Positions 8,438-18,300 of a DNA stretch of 64,000 nucleotides are shown in pieces; position 1 is the stretch's first letter; each line of letters starts with the position of its first letter. The stretch comes from an uncultured Opitutia bacterium. GTDB lineage: Bacteria; Verrucomicrobiota; Verrucomicrobiia; Opitutales; Opitutaceae. The position numbers and the translations under genes were made by a program. Location: NCBI GenBank assembly GCA_903839035.1, contig CAIMAQ010000002.1, positions 109,674-173,673 of the forward strand, written 5' to 3'. Under the pieces are notes generated by a model, which ran no database searches, was not told where the DNA came from, and saw only the letters and a program-made list of their open reading frames with translations.

Positions 8438-8460
8438 CGCCGGGAAATTATTCCCCGGCG
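8438..8460. terminator. GC hairpin between the methyltransferase and msrA genes
   Basis: CGCCGGG (8438-8444) pairs with CCCGGCG (8454-8460) around an AT-rich loop. It lies downstream of the methyltransferase gene and just upstream of msrA, both on the minus strand. No T-run follows, so a role as a terminator is only possible. Confidence 0.3.
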
Positions 8461-8562
8461 TCGTTGATCGTCACGGAGTGAAGGTTGAAAGCCAATACGC
8501 GCAACCAGGCCGGTTGGATTCGTTTCCCGTCATCCGGTCGCTCAAACTTTAACCGGCCTCTC

Positions 8563-9387
8563 TCAATTCGCCGGCTTCCGCCCACCCAGCACCGGCACTT
8601 GCCAGACCGCGTATTCCTCCGGGTGGAGGATGTTGGTGATCATCGCGTCGAAATACGCGCGGACCTCCGCCTCACTCCGCCCGGCCTGCTGGCTGATCAC
8701 CCCGGTGTAGCCGTCGCGCCACGCCTCGATGATCGCAGCGAATGTTTCGCGCGGCACCCGCAGCGTGTCCACCGTCACATAGTCGACGGTCAGTTGCTCC
8801 AGGCCAAGCGCGCGCAACAGCGTCCACGTGCGCCGGCCGATGCGCTCGTCCACCCCCATGCCCTTGCACGCCGCCGGCACCAGTTCCTGCCAGAGACGGT
8901 CGGGATCCAAGTGGCCCGGCATGAAATGCAGCATGCGGTAGTCCTCGCTCAGCACGTGCAGCCAGCCGCCCGGCCGGGCGATACGCTTCATCTCCGCGAG
9001 CACCCGCTCGGGTTCGGGGATGGACTGCGTCACGTGGCGGCAGACGACGAGGTCAAAGTGCCCCGACGGCAGCTTCAGCTCGAAGGCATCGCCCTGCTGG
9101 AACTGCACCCGCGGGGCGAACGACGCATACCGGCCCCGCGCCAGCTCCACCGTGTGCTCCAAAATGTCGATGCCGACGATCTCCGCCCGCGGATACAACG
9201 CCGCCAGCCGCGAGGTGATTTCGCCGCTGCCGCACCCAATGTCGGCGATGCGGCAGTCGGGCGGCAGGTTGTAGCGCGCAAACAACGCCCGCTCCTGCGG
9301 CCAGATCGCATTCGCCTGTGCCGTCAGGTTGCGGATCATGGACTCGTCGGCCATCTGCTCGGCCTGGGGATTGCGGTCTTGGCTCAT
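8563..9387 (-). CDS. Class I SAM-dependent methyltransferase
   Basis: From ATG 9387 (MSQDRNPQ) the protein is 274 residues. It has a Rossmann-type SAM domain: motif I DIGCGSGE (49-56), motif II with an acidic end (EIVGIDI) and the post-motif GDAFEL and FDLVVCRHVTQSIPEP segments. The class is UbiE/Tam-like (Methyltransf_11/25). The target cannot be told from sequence. The gene is divergent from the GH78 enzyme, with about 105 bases between the starts. An in-frame extension upstream to 9528 is Gly-rich, lies across the divergent promoter and is rejected. Confidence 0.85.
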   Translation of the reverse strand: MSQDRNPQAEQMADESMIRNLTAQANAIWPQERALFARYNLPPDCRIADIGCGSGEITSRLAALYPRAEIVGIDILEHTVELARGRYASFAPRVQFQQGDAFELKLPSGHFDLVVCRHVTQSIPEPERVLAEMKRIARPGGWLHVLSEDYRMLHFMPGHLDPDRLWQELVPAACKGMGVDERIGRRTWTLLRALGLEQLTVDYVTVDTLRVPRETFAAIIEAWRDGYTGVISQQAGRSEAEVRAYFDAMITNILHPEEYAVWQVPVLGGRKPAN

Positions 9388-9492
9388 GGGAGCGCCGAAG
9401 TTGGTGACAGGACGAAGCGCTGCCAAGGCCAGATCCGCGCACGCGAATCGGCTCGAATCAGCGGGGCGTTGCTGTTCCATCCAGCCTTCCCC

Positions 9493-11802
9493 ATGCCCGC
9501 CGCCTCCCCCGCTGCCGCCGCCCCGCAACTGCCGTTATTCTGGCACCCGGACCACAAGCCGGACGACAAGGACGCCTACGTCGCCTTCCGCGGGGAGTTC
9601 GAGCTGCCCGCCGGCGGCGAGGTTTCCTTCCGGCTCTTCGGCGCCTCCTGGTTCACCGGCTGGATCGATGACAAATATTTCTGCGAGGGTCCGGCACGCT
9701 TTCCCCACGCCTTCCCTGAATTCCAAACCTACGTGGAAAAACTCGGCGCCGGCCGGCATGTGCTGGCGATTCAGGTCCGCCATCTCGGCGCCCCCACGCG
9801 CAGCCTTTTGCCCATCGACCCGTTCCTCGGCTGCACCGCCCACGCCGGCGGCCGCGAGCTGCCGATCCGCTGGAAATGCCTCCGGCTCACCGGGTACTCG
9901 CCGGCGGTGCGCTTCATCAACTTCACGCTCGGCTTCATCGAGTGGTGTGACACCCGGGAAGTTCCCGAATGGCGACCCGCCGCGTTCGACGACCAGGCGT
10001 GGATCGCGCCTGTGCCCGTCACCCGGCCCCTCGGGCCGCTCAAGGCGCTCCCCAGCGGCAACACCCACGCCCTTCCGCACGACGTCAAGCTCCTGGCCGC
10101 CGGCGAATTTGTCGAACGGTTCGCCTATGACCGCGACGACCCGCCCGCGCGGTTCTACCTGCGCGACCTCGCACCCAAGGAACAGCCGCCGCAGGGTATC
10201 TGGCGCCGTTATGACCTCGGCCGGGTGCGCCTGATGCGCCCGCGCTTCGAATTCGAGCTGCCCGCCGGGACCATCGTCGAGTTCGCCTACTGCGAGTCGC
10301 TCATCGAGGGCCGCGTGAACCCGTGGATCACGCTGTCCACGAGTTCATCCTGCAACATGGACCACTACGTCGCGCGCGGCGGCCGGCAGGAGTTCTTCCC
10401 GCTCACGCCTCGCGGCGGCCGGTTCATCGAGCTGCACATTTTCGCCCCCGCCAGCGCGGTGAAGTTCCACCGCGAGGGCGTGCTGGAGCGCGTGTACTAC
10501 GACGCGGCCGCCGGGTCGCTCAGCACGGGTGACGCCCTGCTGGACCAGGTCTGGTCCGTCGGCGTCGAGACGCACCGCGCCTGCGCCGAGGACGCGCTCA
10601 CCGACTGCCCCACTCGCGAACGCGCCCAGTGGGCCGGCGACGTCGTCACCGTCGGCATGGACATCGCGGCCGTGGCGTTCTCCGACCTGCGCATGTGCCG
10701 CCGCGGCCTCGTGCAATGCGCGCAGTGCGCCCGCGAGGACGGCCTCGTGGCGGGCTTGTGTCCCGGCGACTGTGGCTACCTCACCACCTATGCCGCGCAG
10801 TGGATCACCGCGTGCCTGCACTATTGGGAACTGACCGGCGACCGCGCGCTGCTCGAGGAGATGCTCGGTTACGCCGAGCGCAATGTCAGCGCCTTCGAGA
10901 AGAACCTCACGCCCGATGGCCTGAAGGACGACATGGGCTGGGGCTTTGTGGACTGGGGCTACGTGCGCAACCCCGGCCCGAGCGACATGGCCGTGAACCT
11001 GCATGTCCTCGCCGCCATCCGCGACATGGCCCGCTGGTGCACGGCGCTCGGCCACGCCGACCGCGCCGCCAACCACCAGGCACTCGCGGACCGGCTGGAA
11101 GCGATCATCGCGAGCTACTTCGCCGGGGAGTTCGCCACTGGCGGCGACACCTGGGCGCGCATCGGTTACCACCGCGCGGCGCTCGGACTGCGCCTGGGTT
11201 TCTTCGACACCGCGCCGGCGAAAGCCGGCCGCGCTTTCCTGAAGGAACACATGTTGCGCTGTTTCCCCAACAATCCCGCCGCGCCGCGACTCAGCGATCC
11301 CGCCGCGAACAACCCGCAGCTCATCACCCCCTACTTCGGCCACTTCGCGCTGCCGGAGCTCATTGAGAACGGGGACATGGACTTCGTTCTCGGCCAATAT
11401 CGCACCTGCTGGGGCTGGTCGCTCGGCGACGGCCGCACCACGTGGCTTGAGGTCTTCGACACCCGCTGGAGCCACTGCCATCAATGGGCCGGCTGCCCGA
11501 CGTGGCAGCTGTCGCGCGCCCTCCTCGGCCTCCGCCCGCGCTTCGACCTCGGCGCGATGAACTTCGATGTCTCTCTGGCCACCGGTTCGCTGACCACAGT
11601 CTCCGGCCGGGTCCCCGTCGCCGGCACGAATCACGTTCTCCAGGTCGTCTGGACCAAGGACCCCATCGGCCTGCACTACACCCTGGAGAGTCCCGTGCCG
11701 CTCACGCTGCACCTCGATGCCCGCCTGACTGGCGGCCAGCCGCGCAGCGTAAAGGTCGACCGCTCGTTCGCTGCCACGTGGGCTCTCGCCGCCTGCAGCT
11801 GA
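9493..11802 (+). CDS. GH78 alpha-L-rhamnosidase-like protein
   Basis: This protein has 769 residues from ATG 9493. Two beta-sandwich domains (about 1-330) precede an (alpha/alpha)6 barrel and a C-terminal beta domain. The GH78 hallmark DCPTRERAQWAGD starts at D371, and the late TTWLEVFD with E653 and SHCHQWAGCPTW fit the family's acid/base pair region. GH78 enzymes release L-rhamnose from plant polymers and glycosides. No signal peptide is visible, so it may act on imported oligosaccharides or reach the periplasm another way. The frame stays open far upstream to 8485, but that part is antisense to the methyltransferase gene. Substrate is not proven. Confidence 0.82.
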   Translation: MPAASPAAAAPQLPLFWHPDHKPDDKDAYVAFRGEFELPAGGEVSFRLFGASWFTGWIDDKYFCEGPARFPHAFPEFQTYVEKLGAGRHVLAIQVRHLGAPTRSLLPIDPFLGCTAHAGGRELPIRWKCLRLTGYSPAVRFINFTLGFIEWCDTREVPEWRPAAFDDQAWIAPVPVTRPLGPLKALPSGNTHALPHDVKLLAAGEFVERFAYDRDDPPARFYLRDLAPKEQPPQGIWRRYDLGRVRLMRPRFEFELPAGTIVEFAYCESLIEGRVNPWITLSTSSSCNMDHYVARGGRQEFFPLTPRGGRFIELHIFAPASAVKFHREGVLERVYYDAAAGSLSTGDALLDQVWSVGVETHRACAEDALTDCPTRERAQWAGDVVTVGMDIAAVAFSDLRMCRRGLVQCAQCAREDGLVAGLCPGDCGYLTTYAAQWITACLHYWELTGDRALLEEMLGYAERNVSAFEKNLTPDGLKDDMGWGFVDWGYVRNPGPSDMAVNLHVLAAIRDMARWCTALGHADRAANHQALADRLEAIIASYFAGEFATGGDTWARIGYHRAALGLRLGFFDTAPAKAGRAFLKEHMLRCFPNNPAAPRLSDPAANNPQLITPYFGHFALPELIENGDMDFVLGQYRTCWGWSLGDGRTTWLEVFDTRWSHCHQWAGCPTWQLSRALLGLRPRFDLGAMNFDVSLATGSLTTVSGRVPVAGTNHVLQVVWTKDPIGLHYTLESPVPLTLHLDARLTGGQPRSVKVDRSFAATWALAACS

Positions 11803-11812
11803 CCGGATTTTT

Positions 11813-11887
11813 CACGCAAAGGCGCAGAGCCGCTGAGGTTGCTGACAGGCGCTGCCTCCAAACTCCGCGGCTTTGCGCCTCTGCGTG
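11813..11887. repeat. Inverted repeat between convergent GH78 and ettA genes
   Basis: The arms at 11813-11833 (CACGCAAAGGCGCAGAGCCGC) and 11867-11887 are complementary at 19 of 21 positions around a 33-base loop. It belongs to the same family as 2945-3024 and has the same context: it fills the gap between two convergent stop codons. It probably forms a stable RNA hairpin on either strand. Confidence 0.8.
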
Positions 11888-11900
11888 CGACCCCGAGTCC

Positions 11901-13586
11901 TTACCGCGCCAGCTTCCGGTACTTGATCCGGTGGGGCTGATCGGCCTCCTTGCCCTTCCGGCGGCGGAAATCCTCGAGGTAGCTCGAGTAGTTGCCGTTG
12001 AACCAGTGGACGTAGCTGTCGCCCTCGAACGCGAGGATGTGCGTCGCCACGCGGTCGAGGAACCAGCGGTCGTGTGACACCACCACCGCGCAGCCGGCGA
12101 AATTCTCGAGGCCTTCCTCGAGGGCGCGGATCGAGTTCACGTCGAGGTCGTTGGTCGGCTCGTCGAGCAGGATGAGGTTCGCGCCACTCTTCAGCAGTCG
12201 CGCCAAGTGTACGCGGTTGCGTTCGCCGCCGGAGAGCACGCCGACTTTCTTGCTCTGGTCCGCGCCGGTGAAACCAAACTGGGCGCAGTAGGCGCGGCTG
12301 TTGATCTCCCGGCCGGCCAGCCGCATGATTTCCTCCCCGCCGCTGATCGCCTGCCAGATCGTTTCCTTGTCGGGGAGCGCATCGCGCGACTGGTCCACAT
12401 GCGCGATCTTCACCGTCTCGCCGACGCGCAGCGTGCCCGCCGTGGGTTTTTCCGCGTCAACGATCAGCCGGAACAGCGTGGTCTTGCCCGCGCCATTGGG
12501 GCCGATCACACCGACGATGCCGCCGGGCGGCAGCGAGAAATTCACCTTTTCGAACAGCAGGTTGTCGCCGTAGCTCATCGTCAGGTCCTTCGCCTCCACG
12601 ACGAGCGCGCCGAGCCGCGGGCCGGGCGGGATGAGCAGCTCGAATTCCTTTTCCCGCTCCGCGACGTTCTGCTTCAGCATGTTTTCGTAGGCGCTGATGC
12701 GGGCCTGTGACTTCGCCACGCGGGCCTTCGCCGACTGGCGGATCCACGCGAGTTCGCGCGCCATCGCCTTCTGCCGGCGGTCCTCCGTGCGCTGCTCGAC
12801 ACCGAGCCGGGCCTGCTTCTGCTCGAGCCAGGAGGAGTAATTGCCCTTCCACGGAATGCCGTGCCCGTGCGCCAGCTCGAGGATCCACTGCGCGACATTA
12901 TCCAGGAAATAGCGGTCGTGCGTCACCGCGATCACGGTGCCCTCGTAGCGCGCGAGGTGCTGCTCCAGCCACTGCACGCTCTCGGCGTCGAGGTGGTTGG
13001 TCGGCTCGTCGAGCAGGAGGATGGACGGCTTCTGCAACAGCAGCCGCGCCAGAGCCACGCGCCGACGCTCGCCGCCGGAAAGTTTTTCCACGGGCTGGTC
13101 GCCGGGCGGGCAGCGCAGGGCATCCATAGCCATCTCCACCTGCGGGCCGACATCCCACGCGCCCAGCGCGTCGATCTTCTCCTGCAGTGTGCCCTGCTTC
13201 TCGGTGATCTTGTCCTTCTCCGCGTCATCGGTCGCCGCGCTGAGCTCGTCCCAGGTCGCATCGTAAGCCGTGGTCAGGTCGGTGAGATGCTTCACCCCCT
13301 CCTCGACGCAGGCGCGCACCGTCGAGCCGGGAGTGAGGTGCGGCTCCTGTTCGAGGAAACCGATCGGGTAGCCGGGCTCAAAGTGCACGCGGCCGTCGAT
13401 GTCGGTGTCGCGCCCGGCGAGGATGCGCAGCAGCGAGGACTTGCCGGAGCCGTTGAGGCCGAGCACGCCGATCTTCGCGCCGTAGTAAAACGACAGGGAG
13501 ATGTCGCGGAGGATTTCCTTGCGCTCGATCTTCTTTGAGACGCCCAGCATGGAGAAAATGATCTTGGGCTCTTCGGGTTTGGCCAT
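11901..13586 (-). CDS. ettA: ABC-F translational throttle EttA
   Basis: EttA binds the ribosomal E site and gates the first peptide bond according to energy charge. From ATG 13586 the protein is 561 residues with two ABC domains. The first has Walker A GLNGSGKSS (43-51), LSGGERRRV and LLLDEPTNHLD. The second has GPNGAGKTT, LSGGERNRV and LLDEPTNDLD. The linker is charged (DRRQKAMARELAWIRQS) and an arm sits in ABC1. No membrane segments are present. The length and the start MAKPEEPKIIFSM match the EttA subfamily. An in-frame extension upstream is rejected because it runs into the divergent transporter promoter. Confidence 0.93.
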   Translation of the reverse strand: MAKPEEPKIIFSMLGVSKKIERKEILRDISLSFYYGAKIGVLGLNGSGKSSLLRILAGRDTDIDGRVHFEPGYPIGFLEQEPHLTPGSTVRACVEEGVKHLTDLTTAYDATWDELSAATDDAEKDKITEKQGTLQEKIDALGAWDVGPQVEMAMDALRCPPGDQPVEKLSGGERRRVALARLLLQKPSILLLDEPTNHLDAESVQWLEQHLARYEGTVIAVTHDRYFLDNVAQWILELAHGHGIPWKGNYSSWLEQKQARLGVEQRTEDRRQKAMARELAWIRQSAKARVAKSQARISAYENMLKQNVAEREKEFELLIPPGPRLGALVVEAKDLTMSYGDNLLFEKVNFSLPPGGIVGVIGPNGAGKTTLFRLIVDAEKPTAGTLRVGETVKIAHVDQSRDALPDKETIWQAISGGEEIMRLAGREINSRAYCAQFGFTGADQSKKVGVLSGGERNRVHLARLLKSGANLILLDEPTNDLDVNSIRALEEGLENFAGCAVVVSHDRWFLDRVATHILAFEGDSYVHWFNGNYSSYLEDFRRRKGKEADQPHRIKYRKLAR

Positions 13587-13676
13587 GCCCCCACTCAAGC
13601 GCCCCCGGGTCGCGCCGCAAGCCCCGCCACACCGGGCGGCTTGCCAGCGCGGGGCGGAGTCTTTGAGGATGGGGGC

Positions 13677-15074
13677 TTGAGCGCAACCCACCCCACCCCG
13701 GGCGCCGACCGCGCCTTCCTCGGCCATCCCCGCGGCCTCGGCTTCCTTGCCTTCACCGAAGCGTGGGAACGATTCTCTTACTACGGCATGCAGACGCTGC
13801 TTGTGCTCTACATGACGCGGCAGCTGCTGTTGCCGGGCCACGTCGAGCACATCGCCGGCTTCGATTGGTTCCGCCCCATCGTCGCGCGCATTTACGGTGA
13901 CGGCGGACCGATGTCCACCATCGCCCTAGCCTCGGCCATTTTCGGGGTTTATACGAGTCTGGTCTACCTGACGCCGATCGCCGGCGGGTTCATCGCGGAT
14001 CGCTGGCTGGGCCGGACGCGCACCATCACGCTCGGGGCGTTGCTGATGACTGCGGGCCACTTTCTCATGGCTTTCGACGTCTCCTTTCTCCTCGCGCTGC
14101 TCTGCCTGCTGGCGGGCGTCGGCTGCTTCAAGGGCAACCTTGCGAGCCAGATCGGTGCGCTCTACGCGCCGGGGGATTTGCGCCGCGCCGATGCATTCCA
14201 GATCTATTACCTGTTCATCAATGCCGCGGTCATCGTCGCCCCGCTGGTGACCGGCACCCTCGGTGAAAAAATGGGCTGGCACTACGGTTTCGGGGCCGCC
14301 GGCGTCGGCATGATCCTCGGCCTGATCATCTATCGCTCCGGCAAGAAGTGGCTGCCGGCCGAGCCCACGCGCGGCCAAACCGCCTCCGCCCCGCGCGTGC
14401 CGCTCACCCGGGATGAGAAGAAGGCCACCTTCCTGCTCATCGCGCTGGTGCCGGTGCTGGCGCTGGGCGCCGTGGGCAACCAGCAGATTTTCAACGCCTA
14501 CATGCTCTGGGTGCCGGACCACGTCAGCCTGGTCTTCTTCGGCCGGACGATGCCGACCACCTGGCTGATCACGCTGGACGCCGTGGTGAGCGTTTCCTGC
14601 CTGGTCCTGGCCGTGGGCTTTTGGCGGCTCTGGGCGAAGCGCTTTCCCGAGCCCAGCGAGGTCAACAAGATCACCCTCGGGCTCGCGCTCTGCACGGCCG
14701 CCATGGGCTGCCTCGCCATGGCAGGCGTGAGCTCCGCCTCCGGCCAGAAGGCCGGCATCGGCTGGGTGCTCGGCTTCGAGCTGCTGAACAGCATGGGCTT
14801 CGCGAACATCTTCCCCGTGGGCCTCGCCCTCTACGCGCGGGCCTCACCCAAGGCGATCGTGGGCACGATGGTCGGCGTCTACATGCTGCACCTGTTCCTC
14901 TGCAACAACCTCGTCGGCAAGCTGGGCGGTCTAATCGAGCACATGTCGGGCACCAATTTCTGGCTGCTGCACGCCGGCCTCGTCGGCGCATCCTGCGCGG
15001 CGATGTTCCTCGCCGCCCGGCTGGGCGGGCACCTCTTGAACCCGACCGGCCCCGCGGGCCAATCCGCCGCGTGA
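13677..15074 (+). CDS. POT/PTR-family proton-dependent oligopeptide transporter
   Basis: POT transporters import di- and tripeptides with protons across the inner membrane. The protein has about 12 hydrophobic helices, the POT signature FTEAWERFSYYGMQTLLVLYM near residue 25, and the GGxxADRxxG-type loop (GGFIADRWLGRTRT). The FYLFIN-type motif appears as QIYYLFINAA. I prefer TTG 13677 (MSATHPTPG) because GAGG lies 8 bases upstream at 13665-13668. TTG 13641 would add 12 residues. The gene is divergent from ettA. Confidence 0.87.
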   Translation: MSATHPTPGADRAFLGHPRGLGFLAFTEAWERFSYYGMQTLLVLYMTRQLLLPGHVEHIAGFDWFRPIVARIYGDGGPMSTIALASAIFGVYTSLVYLTPIAGGFIADRWLGRTRTITLGALLMTAGHFLMAFDVSFLLALLCLLAGVGCFKGNLASQIGALYAPGDLRRADAFQIYYLFINAAVIVAPLVTGTLGEKMGWHYGFGAAGVGMILGLIIYRSGKKWLPAEPTRGQTASAPRVPLTRDEKKATFLLIALVPVLALGAVGNQQIFNAYMLWVPDHVSLVFFGRTMPTTWLITLDAVVSVSCLVLAVGFWRLWAKRFPEPSEVNKITLGLALCTAAMGCLAMAGVSSASGQKAGIGWVLGFELLNSMGFANIFPVGLALYARASPKAIVGTMVGVYMLHLFLCNNLVGKLGGLIEHMSGTNFWLLHAGLVGASCAAMFLAARLGGHLLNPTGPAGQSAA

Positions 15075-15087
15075 CAAGGGGTGTGGG

Positions 15088-15342
15088 TCAGGGCTGGGAC
15101 AACACTTCCAGCCGCGCCAGGAACGCCAGCGCCGCGCCCCGGTCCGCGCCGCACATTTCCTCGGTTGGCCGCAGGCTCGCGCAGAAGGCGGGGCGCTCCG
15201 GCAGCCCGAACAGGGCGCAGCGATAATCGTCCCGGAGTTGCACGCAGGGAATACCCGCGGGCTTGCCGTGCGGCATGCCGGGGATCGGCGAGGTGATCGA
15301 GGGCGCGATGCAGCACGCCCCGCAGCCGGCACGGCAGTCCAT
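15088..15342 (-). CDS. YkgJ-family cysteine-cluster protein
   Basis: This 84-residue protein has the CxxxCxxCC start (MDCRAGCGACC) and later single cysteines (PCVQL, YRCALF, FCASL, MCGAD) typical of YkgJ/UPF0153 zinc- or iron-cluster proteins. The function of the family is uncertain. The ATG lies one base after the stop of the DUF748 gene, so the two are almost certainly co-transcribed. The stop faces that of the POT transporter with a 13-base gap. Confidence 0.82.
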   Translation of the reverse strand: MDCRAGCGACCIAPSITSPIPGMPHGKPAGIPCVQLRDDYRCALFGLPERPAFCASLRPTEEMCGADRGAALAFLARLEVLSQP

Positions 15343-15343
15343 G

Positions 15344-18300
15344 TTATTGCAGGTTGAGGAACACGCGCGGGCCCTTGTTTTGCTTGGCCGGGTCGGGGCT
15401 CTGGCTCAGGAACAGGCGGTCGGCGCCGATGCGGCCGACCGTGATCAGCTGGTCCCGCACCCGCTGGGCGCGGGCGGTGGCGAGGGCGCGCAGGTCGTTG
15501 TCATCCACGGGCATCGTCTCCGCGAGCCGCCCGGTCATTTCCTCCAGCGGCAAACCGGCCTCCGCCGCGACGGTCAGGGCCTGCTCGCGGTCGGAGACAC
15601 GCTGGGCCTCGGCCTTCTTCGCCGCGGTCTTTTCGCGCTGCTCCGCAAAGGTGATGATCTTGACGACGCGCTTGAACAACCCGGGCGGCGGGGGTGGCGG
15701 CGGGGCAGCCACGACCGGGGCCTCGGCCAGCGGGGCACCGAATTTCGTGCCGGGCGGGAATTTCTCGTTGAAGAGCTGCTTCACCATCGCGGCATTTTCC
15801 TCGGGCGAAATGACCAGCTGGTCCGGCGGCGAAATGTTCGGGTTGGCCGCATGCTGCGTCTCCCAGATCTTGCGGCGGACCACGTCAGCGAGCTTCAGCC
15901 GCTTCAGCGCATAGGCGTCGGCCGTCGCGTCGAAGCTGCCCTCGATCCCCAGGCTGAGCGTGGGGCGGTTCGTGAGCGCCTTGATGAGGGTGTCGAGCTT
16001 CGGCTGCTCCGCCGGCTGCAGCCGGCTTTCACCGGGCACAAAATCCTGGAACGCCAGCTCGTCGCCGCCGCCGCCGAACATCGAGCCGAGCAGCGAGAAC
16101 GGCGATGTCGCCGCCTTCAGGAGGAGATTGCCGATCACGCGCATCACCACCTTGCCATAGCGGAAATCCGGGTCGTCGAGGCTGCCCTGCACCGGGAAAT
16201 CAATGATGATTCTGCCGTCCGTGTCCTTCAGCAGCGCCACGCCCAGCCGCACGGGCAGGCCCGTCGCCTCCGGGCTGTTGGTCGCCGCGCCAAAGGTGAA
16301 CTGGTTCAGCGTGATGACATTCGCCGAGTCGAGCTTCCGGTCCACAATCGTGACCTTCACATCCACGACCAGCTGGCCGCGCGCGAGCTCGAAGCCGGCG
16401 AACTTGCCTGCGTAGGGGCTCACGGGCAGCAGGTCCACGTTCTTGAAATCAACCTTGAGGTCGATCGAGCGCACCGCGCCGAACGGATCGAGTTTGCCGG
16501 TGATCGCCACCGGGCCGGTGCCATCCACCGTCCCGTGCAGGTCCACATCGGCCTTGGCGAGATTCGCCGATGACAGCCCGGCGACCGTGCCGCCGAACTG
16601 CGTGATCGCCATCCGCACGTGCGGCTCGATCGCCCGGTCTTCGAAGCTGAAGTCACCGCCAGCAATGACCACGCGGCCCACCTCCACCTTGGGTCGCACC
16701 GCGGCCGGCGCCGGGCTGGCCGCGCGAATGGTGGCGGGAGCCGGCGCGGCGGTCGGCGTGAGGGGCTTGGCCACGGCCAGGAGATTGATGTGCTTGTCGG
16801 CCTCCTTCAGGAGATCGAGGTAGGGCTTGCCCGTCTCACCGTTGATGATGATCCGCGCGTAAGGCGCCGTGAGGGCGACCTCGTCGAGCGACACCGCCAG
16901 TTGCGGACTTGTGGCGGCCTTGAGATTTTTGAGCGTGAGCGAGCCAAAGCCCGCCAGTTCCTCGTTGAGGAGACCGTCCACGAGGCCGAACTTTTCCACC
17001 GTCACGTCACCCGCCAGCGCGATCACCGGCCTGCCGCCGCCCGCGGGCAGCGCGGCGTGGACGGTGTTCGTGGTGGTGACGGTGCCTTGCGTGATACGGG
17101 CGTTGACGAATTGCTCGAGATACGGGCTGAGCGGCAGGATCGCGAAACCGGTGACCTCGTTCTTCAGGTCGGCGGTCAGTTCCGGCCGGAGCGTCACGCT
17201 GCCGGACACCGCCACGGTGCCCTGCGGCGCCCACGTGAACGACGCCGCCACCGGGATGGCGGCCCCGTCGGCCAGCGTGGCGTTCTTCACCTCGACCGCG
17301 AGGTTGCTGAGCAAAAGCTGCGCGGGCTGGGGCGTGCCCAAGTCGGTGACCTCAATCTTGAGGTCCTTCACGGTGATCAGCTTGACCAAGGCATCCGGGA
17401 GCTTGGCGGGCGCCACCGGGCCGGCCGCGGGTACCGCAGCCGAGGGCGCGGCCGGGATCGGCGGCTGCAGCATGTTCAGTAAATTGATCGATCCGTCCTT
17501 CTCGCGCCGGACCCCGATCCGGCCGCCGGCAAGCGACACGCTGCCCACCGTGGCCTTGAGCGCGATCGCGTCAGCCTCAATGCCCGCGACATCAACCACC
17601 GGCAGCTCCACCGCGGCCGGGCCGTTCGCCCGCTCGCCGATTTTCAGGCCGCGGAGGTGCACTTCGCCCCCCCCGAGTTTCAGGGTGATCTGCTTCTGGA
17701 TGAAGGACGCCTCGTATTGACCGCTCACCGTCAGCTGCCCGTCGGTCAGTTCGGCCACGACCCGGTCCTCCAGGTAGGGCGTGTATTTCGCGAGGATGAG
17801 GTTCTCGAGGGAGAACCGGCCGTGCGATTCAAGGGGATCGGCGGACAGCGTGCCGGACCAGGTGAGTTTCTCGCCCGCTTCCGTGGTTGCCGCGAACTGG
17901 TAGGGCGCGCCGCTCGCGCCCACCGTGCGGAACTGGGACACGGCAAAGGTCACCGGGCCCAGCACGGTCGCAAACGGCTTGGCCCGGGACAGGTCTTTGA
18001 ATTCCAAGCGGGCGGAATTCACCTTGAGGCTGCCCACCCGGATCGGGCGCATCGGCTTCGGCGGCGGCGCGCCGGGCGTGACGGCAGCGAGCGCGGTCAC
18101 CTTGGCGATCACGTCGGCAAAATTCAGGGCGCCGCTGGGGAGGATCTCAACGCCGAGGTGGGCGCCATCGAGTTCGATATCACTGACCGCCCAGTCCCCA
18201 AACATCGAGCCGAGGACGTCCACGTTCACATACAGGCGATCCCAGCCGAGGAAGGAACCGGTGCCGTCCTTGAGCTCGATGTTGAGCTGCTCGATCGTCA

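Noticed and set aside
8485..9492. Open frame extending the GH78 enzyme upstream by 336 codons
   Set aside because: The extension is antisense to the methyltransferase gene, has no family signal and crosses the divergent promoter; ATG 9493 begins the recognisable enzyme.
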